From SM1-73 sp964588305 (GTDB lineage Bacteria > Zixibacteria > MSB-5A5 > SM1-73), in the NCBI GenBank assembly GCA_964588305.1, contig CAZPOP010000013.1, forward strand, positions 24,090 to 88,089: a DNA stretch of 64,000 bases, read 5' to 3'. Shown here piece after piece: positions 49,290-58,077 of this stretch. A model generated the notes under the pieces. That model ran no database searches and was not told the origin of the DNA. It saw only the letters and a list, made by a program, of their open reading frames with translations. How positions within the stretch are numbered: the first letter of the stretch is position 1; the number at the start of each line of letters is the position of its first letter. The position numbers and the translations under genes are program-made.

Positions 49290-49985
49290 TCATCCTGCAC
49301 CCAATTTGAGGGTGTTTTTGAAATGCAACTTGACAAATCTGTTTAGAGCATCCTTTCCTAATTTGGCCACCATCTTCCTGGCCGCCTCATCCACTAAGGA
49401 CGAGGCTCCTTTAGGAAGATCCAATCCACATTCCTGGGAGAGTCTCTCCATCCTTCGCAGGAATTCGGCCCTGGCCAAAACGGAAGCGGCCGCCACGGCC
49501 AGATCTTTTTCCGCATGGGGCATCTGTTCCAGCTTTATTTTTCTGCCGGACTCCAGAAGAGCATCCTTGATCAAAAGCTCACTGCCAAACTGATCGGAGA
49601 CAGCCCTGGAGCAGTCGACCCGCATCAGGATGTTCTCTATCACCCGTGCGTGGCCCCAAGCCAACATCCGGTTTAAGTTCTTCATCTTCAGGTACAGAAG
49701 GTTATATTTCTCCGGGCCGATCACCACCACCGAATAGATACAAGCCGACCGTATCCTAAAGTCTAATTCCTTGATTACGCTATCTGAGATTCTCTTGCTG
49801 TCTCTGACCTTCAGACCCTGCAAGAGCTTTTTGACCGGGGGGTCCACATACACTCCACCGATAACCAAGGGACCGAAATAATCCCCCTTGCCCGATTCGT
49901 CCGTGCCAATCCAACCTGGAGGGGAGGGGGAATGTTGCCCTTTTGGCGAGACACGACGCGCAAGGAATTCAGATTTCTTGACCAA
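49290..49985 (-). CDS. rnhC: Ribonuclease HIII, short form
   Basis: The catalytic fold of RNase HII/HIII begins at 'GWIGTDESGKGDYFGPLVIGG' (D29, E30), the HIII version of the motif. Further acids are in 'VDCSRAVSDQFG' and 'EKDLAVAAASVLARAEFL'. It cuts RNA in RNA-DNA hybrids. Typical RNase HIII has an extra TBP-like domain of about 80 residues at the N-terminus; here only about 25 Ser/Pro-rich residues precede the catalytic core. Total length is 231 residues. It lies downstream of efp on the same strand. Confidence 0.88.
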   Translation of the reverse strand: MVKKSEFLARRVSPKGQHSPSPPGWIGTDESGKGDYFGPLVIGGVYVDPPVKKLLQGLKVRDSKRISDSVIKELDFRIRSACIYSVVVIGPEKYNLLYLKMKNLNRMLAWGHARVIENILMRVDCSRAVSDQFGSELLIKDALLESGRKIKLEQMPHAEKDLAVAAASVLARAEFLRRMERLSQECGLDLPKGASSLVDEAARKMVAKLGKDALNRFVKLHFKNTLKLGAG

Positions 49986-50117
49986 GGCAGAAGACGATTG
50001 TTAGATGGTTAGTTTGTTAGCTTATCGGTTTATTGTTTCTTAATCTACACGAGATCAAGAAACAACCTGCAGACTGCCGGTTGGCCTTAATCCATCACCG
50101 ACCGTCGCCTGTCGTTT

Positions 50118-50675
50118 CTAAGCCCTCTCCATATATTCGTTGGTTCGAGTGTCTATCTTCACAGACTCTCCCTCATTCACAAATAGAGGGACTTTCACCA
50201 CTAAACCGCTCTCCAAGGTGGCACTTTTGGTGATATTGGTGACCGAGTCGCCTTTTACCGCCGGCTCAGTGGAGACGATCTTCAAAACCACCGAAGCCGG
50301 AAGATCCACGTTCACCGGCTGGCCTTCAAAGAACATCACCTTATATTCAGCGTTCTCCTTCAGATACCACTTGTAGTCGCCCAGATGGTCCTCGGTTAAG
50401 CTTGTCTGTTCGTAAGTTTTGGTGTCCATGAAATGATATTCCTTGTCCGCAAAGTAAAGATATTGCATCTTCTTCTCCTCAAAATCGGGCTCTTCAAACG
50501 TTTCTCCCGCGGCAAAGGTCTTCTCCAGAACTGCACCGGTCTTTATGTTCTTCAGCTTGGTTCTCACAAAAGCTCTTCTCTGGGCGGTTCGAGCATGTTG
50601 GAAATCGACCACGTAGTATATATCGCCTTCCAGTTTTATCTTCAATCCCTTTCGGAAATTAGTAGTAGAAAGCAT
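50118..50675 (-). CDS. efp: Elongation factor P with unusual loop tip
   Basis: The 185-residue, three-domain EF-P has 'NFRKGLKIKLEGDIYYVVDFQH', 'MDTKTYEQTSLTEDHLGD' and the C-terminal 'ATLESGLVVKVPLFVNEGESVKIDTRTNEYMERA'. It relieves ribosome stalling at polyproline. The loop that enters the peptidyl-transferase centre normally reads KPGKGxA with Lys34 modified; here it is R29-T-A-Q-R-R-A, so the residue aligned with Lys34 is Gln32. GGAGG lies six bases before the ATG. Confidence 0.95.
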   Translation of the reverse strand: MLSTTNFRKGLKIKLEGDIYYVVDFQHARTAQRRAFVRTKLKNIKTGAVLEKTFAAGETFEEPDFEEKKMQYLYFADKEYHFMDTKTYEQTSLTEDHLGDYKWYLKENAEYKVMFFEGQPVNVDLPASVVLKIVSTEPAVKGDSVTNITKSATLESGLVVKVPLFVNEGESVKIDTRTNEYMERA

Positions 50676-50951
50676 CAGAATCCTCCGCCGTTCAAGAAAT
50701 CTCCCAAGAAGTGGTAGAATCTCAATCTACCTTCTCATATGAACGTGTTAATATAACAAAAAATCCACACAAAGCAATACCTAGAACAACAAAATAACAT
50801 TTTACACAAAATTCTTGACACCACCTTCGCCCTCACTTAAAAGAATGATCATAACATTAGTCAGAAGGATCTCACAAGACGCGACACAAGAGAAGATTCA
50901 AGTGGTTTTTAGGTCATCCCTCCCTCCCCGAAGGTGGCCCGATCAGCTTAC

Positions 50952-50979
50952 AGCCGGGGTTTTGTAATCCGGCTTTTTT
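50952..50979 (+). terminator. Intrinsic terminator candidate 1
   Basis: AGCCGG pairs with CCGGCT, followed by TTTTT, on the plus strand. No coding gene precedes it, so it would end a short RNA. Confidence 0.55.
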
Positions 50980-51053
50980 CACCCATTTGCCCGATCGGGC
51001 GGGCCTGGAGAAGCTCGCCGGTGCGCCTGCCCGGGGGACTGGGAAACCTGCCC

Positions 51054-51075
51054 GCTCTCAAAAAGAGAGCTTTTT
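51054..51075 (+). terminator. Intrinsic terminator candidate 2
   Basis: A perfect hairpin GCTCTC-AAAAA-GAGAGC is followed by TTTTTC on the plus strand, 102 bases after candidate 1. Confidence 0.65.
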
Positions 51076-51145
51076 CAAGGCTATCTTGGCTAACGGCCTT
51101 CTATAGACGAATTGGCATTCACTCGATAACATGTTGGATTAATCC

Positions 51146-51245
51146 NNNNNNNNNNNNNNNNNNNNNNNNNNNNNNNNNNNNNNNNNNNNNNNNNNNNNNN
51201 NNNNNNNNNNNNNNNNNNNNNNNNNNNNNNNNNNNNNNNNNNNNN
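51146..51245. other. Assembly gap (100 N)
   Basis: A second exact 100-N run. Sequence between the possible small RNA and the next plus-strand gene is missing, and its true length is unknown. Confidence 0.99.
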
Positions 51246-51278
51246 AAAAAAACGTTGCCATTACAAAACTGAGGGGAA

Positions 51279-53267
51279 ATGAAAAAGGAGCGTTCACAGA
51301 AAAGTAGCTGGCCGTCTTTGTTTCTTTGGGGGAAAGGACTGACTCCCGTTTTTGGACTGTTGTTATTTCTACAATGCTCCCTAAAGGCACCGACTGCACC
51401 CACCTGGTATACCAGGTTGACCATCCCCTTGGTGAGCGAGAACTACGATATGGTGACTTTGATTGAAAAGATGGATGAGCCGTCACTGAAAGCCGACAGC
51501 TCGGGGAATCTGTTTTTCCACCTGAAAGAGGATTTGGATACCATAAGGCTTCTGGGAAAACTGGCCTGCGATTCGGTCACGAAGAGTTTCCAAGAAACCC
51601 TGGGAACAATAGAGATCACCCCGTCCGAATCGAGACATATGATCTTTTCCGTAACTGATTTCTTCTCCGGCGAGCTGGGAGAGGTTCCTCCCGGCAGTGC
51701 GGTTATCAATGCTGATTTGGACACCTTCACTTCCTTTTATCAGGTGACCATTGACGAGGGATACATCACTTTGACTGTAACGAATCATTTGGGATTGGAC
51801 TTGGATTCGTTACGGTTTAACATAATCGACGAAACCTCGTCGCAGATACTCAAAACCGCAGTCATCCCGGGAGGGATTCAGGATAATGACTCCATCGCTT
51901 TGGAGTTGACCATAACAGACAAAACTTTTTCCAACCAACTTGCCATTCAGATAGATGCCCATACTCCCGGCGGGTTTCTCTCTTCTTTGGAGGACAAATA
52001 TTTCTCGGTTGATTTCTCAATCGACAGCCTGATGGTGATTCAAGGAATAACTCAGATTCCCGGCTTCGACCTGATTACAGAGGAGGAGATAGTGCTTCCC
52101 TCCGGTCACCTGATTGACAGCGCCAGGATCAGAACTGGACATCTGTCCTTGAATTTGTCCAACCACACTAACATTCTGGCGGAGGTGACAGTTGATTTTC
52201 CTGAGCTTGAAAAGGACGGCAGGATTCCGGAAGCAAACGGGATCATTCCTGCCGGAGGTCACTCCATTCTGGATTTACCCCTGGAAGGATATTCCTTTAG
52301 GCCTCTATCCGGAAACTCCGTCAGTACCCGGATAAAAATACAAACGACCGATTCTGGCGATCAACTGGTCTCCTTCACCTCCACCGATTCGGTCACCGCA
52401 GCCGTTTCTCTGTCGGAAGTCACTTTCAGTCAAATCGCTGGTGTTATTGAACCCACTGCAGTCGATATCGGTGAGATCCGGCGAGACATCGATCTTCCAT
52501 CGGGATTTGAGAATGCACATCTCAAGAACGCCGGCTTAAGCTTGAATATTCACAACGGGGTGAATCTTCCTGCCAGCCTATCCGTCACCTTGCAGGGCGA
52601 AAAGGGACAAACGCTGGAACTCTCTGGAGCCATAGAAGCTGGCGATCCCTGGGCCACCGTCTTAACCACCATCCAGGAGAACGACCTTGACGCTCTCCTG
52701 GACCCGGTTCCACACCAGCTTACCGTTACCGGAGAGGTGATCTGCGGAGACGGTGTTTCCTCCGGTGCCGTAAACGAGGAAGATTTCTTCTTTGGAGAAA
52801 TCGAGGTCACCTCGCCCTTGGAGCTGATCTTGGACTCCTGCGGTGTCCAGATAGACGAAGATTCTCACACAGTAAATGACGACGTGAAATCGTTGATCGA
52901 AGACCGGGTTAACTCCAGCAAGGTGATCTTCAGGATCGAAAGTCATCTCCCTTTGGATGCGAGCGTCTTGATTTTTGTAAGCAAAAACCAGGAGGATGTC
53001 GCCTCCAATCCGGATCTGGGCATAGGTCCGGTGACTGTCCCCGGGGGAGAGCTTGATCCGAATGGTTCGGTCATCGATTCCAGAAGATCTGAAGACACGA
53101 TAAGTGTCAACCATGACCAGCTTCAGGTATTCAGAAATTCACCATATTACATAGCGGGAAAGCTCGAATTCCCCGGAACAGATGGGAAGATAATCAAGGC
53201 CTCGGCAACCGACTTCATTCAGATAACCTCTTACCTGGAGGTCGAGGTAAAAAACAAGAAGGATTAG
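51279..53267 (+). CDS. Large surface protein of unknown function, possible lipoprotein
   Basis: The 662-residue protein has a signal-like N-terminus ending 'GLLLFLQC' (Cys33, an imperfect lipobox). The rest is a long series of beta-strand-rich segments with repeated 'IPGGIQDNDSIALEL', 'IPAGGHSILDLPLEG' and 'VPGGELDPNGSVIDS' phrases, suggesting several tandem beta-sandwich domains. There are no catalytic motifs and no Cys pairs. GAGGGG lies just before the ATG. The next gene, 75 bases downstream, encodes a PorV/DUF5723-like barrel, so the pair may form an outer-membrane assembly or secretion complex. The family is not recognised. The first scaffold gap ends only 33 bases before the start. Confidence 0.65.
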   Translation: MKKERSQKSSWPSLFLWGKGLTPVFGLLLFLQCSLKAPTAPTWYTRLTIPLVSENYDMVTLIEKMDEPSLKADSSGNLFFHLKEDLDTIRLLGKLACDSVTKSFQETLGTIEITPSESRHMIFSVTDFFSGELGEVPPGSAVINADLDTFTSFYQVTIDEGYITLTVTNHLGLDLDSLRFNIIDETSSQILKTAVIPGGIQDNDSIALELTITDKTFSNQLAIQIDAHTPGGFLSSLEDKYFSVDFSIDSLMVIQGITQIPGFDLITEEEIVLPSGHLIDSARIRTGHLSLNLSNHTNILAEVTVDFPELEKDGRIPEANGIIPAGGHSILDLPLEGYSFRPLSGNSVSTRIKIQTTDSGDQLVSFTSTDSVTAAVSLSEVTFSQIAGVIEPTAVDIGEIRRDIDLPSGFENAHLKNAGLSLNIHNGVNLPASLSVTLQGEKGQTLELSGAIEAGDPWATVLTTIQENDLDALLDPVPHQLTVTGEVICGDGVSSGAVNEEDFFFGEIEVTSPLELILDSCGVQIDEDSHTVNDDVKSLIEDRVNSSKVIFRIESHLPLDASVLIFVSKNQEDVASNPDLGIGPVTVPGGELDPNGSVIDSRRSEDTISVNHDQLQVFRNSPYYIAGKLEFPGTDGKIIKASATDFIQITSYLEVEVKNKKD

Positions 53268-53341
53268 TGGGCGAACGAGAATGGTCAAGGAAATCTTAGA
53301 TTTGCAAACCGCCCATCTCTGGAAAAAAGGCGAGTCAGAAA

Positions 53342-54577
53342 ATGAAAAGCAGATGCATTCTCATCCTGATGATATACATCCTGTTCTTTAGCAGCCAATC
53401 GTTGGCCTCTGGGCGGAGCGTGGCGATGGCTGGCGCTCATACTGCGGCTTCAAAAGGAACCGAGGCCGTCTTTTTCAATCCTGCCAACTTGGGCTTTTCC
53501 GCCGGGTCGGAAAAAACCCTAAGCTTGTTTTCAGTTGCAGCAAGTGTCAACAATAACAGCTTCCGCTGGGGTGATTACACCAAATACAACGGAGAGTTTC
53601 TGACTGACCAGGATAAGGAGGACATCATAAACTCAATCCCCCCGGACGGATTCAATATGAAGTTGGATGCCGACATTTCGGTTTTGGGTTTTTCCTGGGG
53701 GAATTTCGCCCTGACCTTCTCCGGCAAAGGATCATCCGATCTCCTTTTGCCCAAGGACCCGATCGAACTTCTGTTTTTTGGAAACGAGCTTTCCGAGACA
53801 CTGTTGATCGAAGACGCAGATGGCGAGGCGTGTGCTTCTTGGGACGTGGGTTTGTCTTACGGGAGGTCGGTCTGGAAGCAAAATGAAAAAGAACTTTTCT
53901 GCGGTGGAAACATCAGGATAATCAGAGGCATAGTCTATCAAAACGTGGAAAGAACACAAGGCAAGCTTGTCACTTTGGAGACTGGAATAAACGGAGACGG
54001 TGATTTCGCGGTTAAGTGTGCGGAGGGGGGAAAGGGATACGCGCTGGACTTGGGTCTTGCCATGAAATACAAACGCGCCTGGACCTTCGGCCTATCCTTT
54101 TTCAATCTCTTGCATCGAATCAGATGGGACAAAAACACCGAGGAGAAGGGATATCAGTTTCGGGTAGATTCACTCCTGGCAGAGAATTTCGACACCGATT
54201 CCCTTATCACCGAGCTCTCCTACACCCGGAAGATAGACCCCTTTGTGACCAACATGCCTGCGCTGATGCGACTGGGCGTGGCACATCAGGGAAAAAAGCT
54301 TTTATGGGGTCTGGACTTGGCGACAGGATTTGGTCATGGCATGGGCGTCTCCAAAAAGGTGAGGGCATCCTGGGGAGCAGAATACAGCGTCTTGGCCTGG
54401 CTTGATATTCTGGGAGGAGTCTCGATAGGCGGGGAGGAAGGCATCACGTTCGCCAATGGATTAGGATTTAATCTGGGGAAATATCATCTGGACGTGGGCA
54501 TGGCTAATCATAAGGGCCTATGGCCCACCAAAAGCAAAGGAGCCACTTTAGCCATCTCCAGTGGCTTTTCGTGGTAA
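53342..54577 (+). CDS. Outer-membrane beta-barrel protein, DUF5723/PorV-like
   Basis: The 411-residue protein has a signal peptide ('CILILMIYILFFSSQSLASG'). The N-terminal hatch-like motif 'GRSVAMAGAHTAASKGTEAVFFNPANLGF' is typical of FadL/PorV/UPF0164-like barrels of the FCB group. Alternating aromatic strands run to a C-terminus ending 'GATLAISSGFSW', with the terminal aromatic expected of a BAM substrate. It is probably a porin or a T9SS-associated barrel. It is co-oriented with the preceding surface protein and should share its transcript. Confidence 0.75.
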   Translation: MKSRCILILMIYILFFSSQSLASGRSVAMAGAHTAASKGTEAVFFNPANLGFSAGSEKTLSLFSVAASVNNNSFRWGDYTKYNGEFLTDQDKEDIINSIPPDGFNMKLDADISVLGFSWGNFALTFSGKGSSDLLLPKDPIELLFFGNELSETLLIEDADGEACASWDVGLSYGRSVWKQNEKELFCGGNIRIIRGIVYQNVERTQGKLVTLETGINGDGDFAVKCAEGGKGYALDLGLAMKYKRAWTFGLSFFNLLHRIRWDKNTEEKGYQFRVDSLLAENFDTDSLITELSYTRKIDPFVTNMPALMRLGVAHQGKKLLWGLDLATGFGHGMGVSKKVRASWGAEYSVLAWLDILGGVSIGGEEGITFANGLGFNLGKYHLDVGMANHKGLWPTKSKGATLAISSGFSW

Positions 54578-54656
54578 TCCGGCCAAAGGCTTAAGCCCCA
54601 ACGGCTCAAACCAGAGGCAAAAGCAGCAATTATTCTATAGAAAGGGGGTGAGAGGA

Positions 54657-54734
54657 ATGAGGAAAACCAAGCGCACAGTCAAAAAGACGGCGGCAGGAAG
54701 AAAAGTGAACCGTCGCAAGCGGACGAAGAAGTAG
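54657..54734 (+). CDS. 25-residue very basic peptide
   Basis: The ORF 'MRKTKRTVKKTAAGRKVNRRKRTKK' is broken here as MRKTKRTVKKTAAGRK plus VNRRKRTKK. It has 14 Lys/Arg in 25 residues and is preceded by AAAGGGGGTGAGAGG. It sits alone between the barrel and M6 protease genes and is followed by a large hairpin. Such peptides may bind rRNA or DNA, but no family is recognised. The strong Shine-Dalgarno is the main support. Confidence 0.4.
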   Translation: MRKTKRTVKKTAAGRKVNRRKRTKK

Positions 54735-54752
54735 TCCGTGCCGGTCGAAACG

Positions 54753-54806
54753 GGTGGTATCCCAAGAATTTCAATGGGAATCCAAAAGAGTTCTTGGGAT
54801 GCCACC
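54753..54806. repeat. 16-bp inverted repeat with 22-base loop
   Basis: GGTGGTATCCCAAGAA (54753-54768) and TTCTTGGGATGCCACC (54791-54806) pair with one G-T wobble. There is no T-run, so it is a repeat or mRNA-stabilising hairpin rather than an obvious terminator. Confidence 0.7.
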
Positions 54807-54965
54807 TAAGAAAGATCATGATTCCGCAGTTACCTGATTTATCGCACCTTTTGGCTCAGTAAATCGAGCAACTACGATTTTAATAAACTCTGCTAGAAGG
54901 ACAAATGATTCACGTGGGGACGGACTGAAACTTTGAATCTCATAGAAAGGGGAGAGATAGAAAAC

Positions 54966-57854
54966 ATGAATAAGATCAATTTCCTATCTCTGTCTCTGCT
55001 TGCAGTGGTTTTGATCTGCACCCATCAAGGCTTAAATGCTATGCCGCCGCATCCAGATATTGAGGCACAGATCCAGCTGGGCCAGGTAAGCCTCCCCGGC
55101 CATCTTCTAAGCCCCGGATATTCGGAGGAAAGAGGGATCGACCAGCCCAGCTTCCATCCGATCAGCAAAACTTATCCGACCGGCACAGGCCCCACCGGAT
55201 CGTTCAAAGCTTTGGTCCTGCTGGTCAATTTCTCGGACAACACATCCACGGTAAATCCGTCCTTCTTCGATACCTTGGTCTTTGAAAACCAACAGGGATG
55301 TGTACGTCATTACTATCAAGAGGTATCATATGGGGCCTTGGATATCGTCACCATCGATTTACCCTCTACCACGGGGTGGAACACTGCTCCGCAGACGTAT
55401 GCACATTACGTTGACGGGCTGTATGGACTGGGAGATGGTCCTCCTCTCTACAATTATCCCCAAAATTCACAGAAGTTAGTGGAGGATTTAGTCGATCTGG
55501 TGGATCCAGTCGTCGACTTTTCGCAATATGATAATGATTCCGATGGGGAGGTAGATGCTTTGATAGTGGTACACGCGGGAGCAGGCGCAGAATTCACTGG
55601 CAGCCCAAATGATATCTGGTCGCACAAGTGGGGAGTCACCTGGTCCTGGTCCGTAGATTTAAAGGACGGGGTGAGGATATGGGAGTACACCATGCAGCCG
55701 GAATACTGGATCTCCCCATATGACATGACCTGCGGCGTATACTGTCATGAACTGGGACACATCTTTGGACTGCCCGATCTGTATGACACGGATTACAGCT
55801 CGGATGGAATAGGGAGATGGAGCTTAATGGCTGCGGGAAGCTGGAACGGCTCTCTGGGAGACTCGCCTGCCCGTCCGGACGGCTGGTGCATGACACAATT
55901 AGGATACGTGACGCCGACCACCGTCGCCGTCAATACCATCGGCGTTGAAATCCCGGCGGTAAAGGACTCACCCACCATCTATAAGCTGTGGACCGATGGG
56001 TCACCGGCCAACGAATATTTTCTGGTGGAAAACAGACAAGAAATAGGTTATGACTCCTACCTTCCCTACCACGGACTCTTGATCTACCATGTTGACGACA
56101 ATATCGGCGACTACGGGGCAAATGACCTGGAATGGTATCCCGGATATACTGACTCCGGACATTACAAGGCAGCTTTGGAGCAAGCGGACGGGCTTTGGCA
56201 AATGGAGAAAAACATTAATACCGGCAACAACGGGGACCCCTATCCTGGAAGCTCTGATAACAGAACCTTTAATGGAAGTTCCGTTCCCAACAGTCAGAGC
56301 TACTCCGGATCGGACACTTACGTGGGAGTCATCAACATCTCCGACTCAGGCGATACCATGACCTGTGATTTTTTCGTCAGCACACAGAACGATACGCCTG
56401 TAGTCTCCGACATTCCCAATCAAACCATCGCGGAGGGCGAGAGCTTTGCCTCGGTGAACCTGGACAGCTATGTAGATGATCCGGATAACCCAGATAACCA
56501 GATGGTCTGGACTCATTGGGGCCAAACCGAGTTGCTGGTTGACATAACCAATCGCATTGCTACCATAAGCGCTCCCGATCCAGACTGGAATGGTTCCGAG
56601 ACCATCTGGTTCAAAGCCTGCGATCCGGGCGGATTGTGTGACTCCAATGAGGCCACTTTCACGGTTACAGCAGAGAACGATACGCCTGTGGTTTCGGACA
56701 TTCCAAATCAGACCGTCGCCTACGGTGAGAGTTTCGCTTCCATCAGCTTGGACAACTATGTGACTGATCCGGACGATCATGATTCGCTTATGATCTGGAC
56801 CAATTGGGGTGAAAGCGAGTTATTGGTTGACATAACTGACCGGGTAGCCACCATGAGCGTTCCCTATCCAGAATGGAATGGCTCCGAGATAATATGGTTC
56901 AAAGCCTGTGATCCGGGTGGGTTGTGTGATTCCAACGAAGCCACGTTCACGGTCATGGCACCGAATGACACGCCTGTAGTTTCCGACATTCCTAATCAGA
57001 CCATCGCCGAAGGTGAAAGCTTCGCTTACATCGATCTGGACAACTATGTGGCTGATCCGAACGATCATGATTCGCTTATCATCTGGACTCATTGGGGCGA
57101 GAGCGAGTTATCGGTTGACATAACCGATCGGGTGGCGACCATAACCGCTTCCAATCCGGACTGGAATGGTTCCGAGACCATCCGGTTCAAAGCCTGCGAT
57201 CCGGGCGGATTATGTGATTCGAATGAGGCTTCCTTCACCGTAACAGCGGAGAACGACACGCCCTTGGTTTCGGACATCCTCAATCAGAGCACTCCCAAGG
57301 GTGGAAGTTTTGCTCCCATCACCCTGGACGACTACGTGACCGATCCGGATGACCATGATTCGGTTATGATCTGGACGCATTGGGGCGAAGTTGAGTTGTT
57401 GGTTGACATAACTGATCGGATAGCCACCATAACCGTGCCCAATCCGGAATGGAGTGGTGCTGAGACCATCTGGTTCAAAGCCTGTGATCCGGGTGGACTA
57501 TTTGATTCCAATGAAGCCGCTTTCACCGTCACGTCATCCGACGTCGACGAAAGGGCTGACGATGGTCTTTTGCCCTATTCGTATCTTTTGAAGCAGAACT
57601 ATCCCAATCCCTTCAATCCACAAACGAAAATTGAGTACAATCTCGACAGGGACGGATGGGTAAGGTTAGAGATCTTTGACGTCTTAGGAAAAAGCGTCCT
57701 CACTTCAGTTGATGGCTATAAGAAGGTGGGTCGACACGTAGTGACCTGGGATGGCGCAGACCAGGAGGGGAAACCGCTTCCCAGCGGAATTTACTTCTAT
57801 AAAATCACTTTCGACGATTTTAAAAAGACGAACAAAATGATCCTGTTAAAATAG
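54966..57854 (+). CDS. M6-family secreted metalloprotease with four cadherin-like repeats and sorting tail
   Basis: The protein is 962 residues from the ATG at 54966; GGGGAG lies upstream, and an in-frame ATG at 54933 would precede the signal peptide by 11 polar residues. It has a signal peptide ('LSLLAVVLICTHQGLNA'). The immune-inhibitor-A-like peptidase has H261-E-L-G-H265-I-F-G-L-P-D271, followed by 'GRWSLMAAGSWNG', the Met-turn. Four repeats of 96 residues follow ('NDTPVVSDIPNQTIAEGESF ... WFKACDPGGLCDSNEATFTV'). The C-terminal module 'LLKQNYPNPFNPQTKIEY ... SGIYFYKITFDD' probably directs secretion and anchoring. It should degrade extracellular proteins. Confidence 0.9.
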   Translation: MNKINFLSLSLLAVVLICTHQGLNAMPPHPDIEAQIQLGQVSLPGHLLSPGYSEERGIDQPSFHPISKTYPTGTGPTGSFKALVLLVNFSDNTSTVNPSFFDTLVFENQQGCVRHYYQEVSYGALDIVTIDLPSTTGWNTAPQTYAHYVDGLYGLGDGPPLYNYPQNSQKLVEDLVDLVDPVVDFSQYDNDSDGEVDALIVVHAGAGAEFTGSPNDIWSHKWGVTWSWSVDLKDGVRIWEYTMQPEYWISPYDMTCGVYCHELGHIFGLPDLYDTDYSSDGIGRWSLMAAGSWNGSLGDSPARPDGWCMTQLGYVTPTTVAVNTIGVEIPAVKDSPTIYKLWTDGSPANEYFLVENRQEIGYDSYLPYHGLLIYHVDDNIGDYGANDLEWYPGYTDSGHYKAALEQADGLWQMEKNINTGNNGDPYPGSSDNRTFNGSSVPNSQSYSGSDTYVGVINISDSGDTMTCDFFVSTQNDTPVVSDIPNQTIAEGESFASVNLDSYVDDPDNPDNQMVWTHWGQTELLVDITNRIATISAPDPDWNGSETIWFKACDPGGLCDSNEATFTVTAENDTPVVSDIPNQTVAYGESFASISLDNYVTDPDDHDSLMIWTNWGESELLVDITDRVATMSVPYPEWNGSEIIWFKACDPGGLCDSNEATFTVMAPNDTPVVSDIPNQTIAEGESFAYIDLDNYVADPNDHDSLIIWTHWGESELSVDITDRVATITASNPDWNGSETIRFKACDPGGLCDSNEASFTVTAENDTPLVSDILNQSTPKGGSFAPITLDDYVTDPDDHDSVMIWTHWGEVELLVDITDRIATITVPNPEWSGAETIWFKACDPGGLFDSNEAAFTVTSSDVDERADDGLLPYSYLLKQNYPNPFNPQTKIEYNLDRDGWVRLEIFDVLGKSVLTSVDGYKKVGRHVVTWDGADQEGKPLPSGIYFYKITFDDFKKTNKMILLK
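56388..57539 (+). repeat. Four tandem 288-bp coding repeats in the M6 protease
   Basis: The codons for 'NDTP' recur at 56388, 56676, 56964 and 57252, exactly 288 bases apart. High DNA identity indicates recent duplication. Confidence 0.85.
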
Positions 57855-57867
57855 AGGGGAGTAATCA

Positions 57868-58077
57868 ATGGATAACTTCTTGCATCTTTCAGACGATAGG
57901 AAAGATCGGAATGCAAAAACAAACCTTGCTGCCACACATGTGGACCGGGAACGAATCGAGAGGTTGAAAAGGAGCTTTCTTCCCTCCTGGATAAGGTGGT
58001 TGGGGGAGCAAAAAGCGAACTCCAATGAAGCCCCTTCCAAGAACGGGCGTCGCAGCGCAAGCATGGAGCCGAACTGA
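57868..58077 (+). CDS. Small charged protein of unknown function
   Basis: The 69-residue ORF starts 13 bases after the M6 protease stop, with GAGGGGAG upstream of the ATG. The product is hydrophilic and basic ('HLSDDRKDRNAKTNLAATHVDRERIERLKRSFLP', quoted in part, then 'SWIRWLGEQKANSNEAPSKNG'), with no motif or signal. It may be a genuine short downstream gene of the protease operon. No homology is recognised. Confidence 0.4.
   Translation: MDNFLHLSDDRKDRNAKTNLAATHVDRERIERLKRSFLPSWIRWLGEQKANSNEAPSKNGRRSASMEPN

Larger units (their letters stand above)
50676..51145 (+). other. Intergenic region with a possible small structured RNA
   Basis: No gene is seen. On the plus strand TTGACA (50815-50820), 17 bases, then TAAAAG is a candidate promoter. 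Downstream are two hairpins with U-tracts (50952-50979 and 51054-51075) and, between them, a GC-rich block with GCCCGATCGGGC and several complementary segments. This could be an sRNA or a leader with attenuators. No known riboswitch was recognised. Confidence 0.4.

Noticed and set aside
50880..51060. Possible cobalamin riboswitch, because of 'GGGAAACCTGCCCGC'
   Set aside because: The other conserved boxes of the class are absent; only the end segment is similar.
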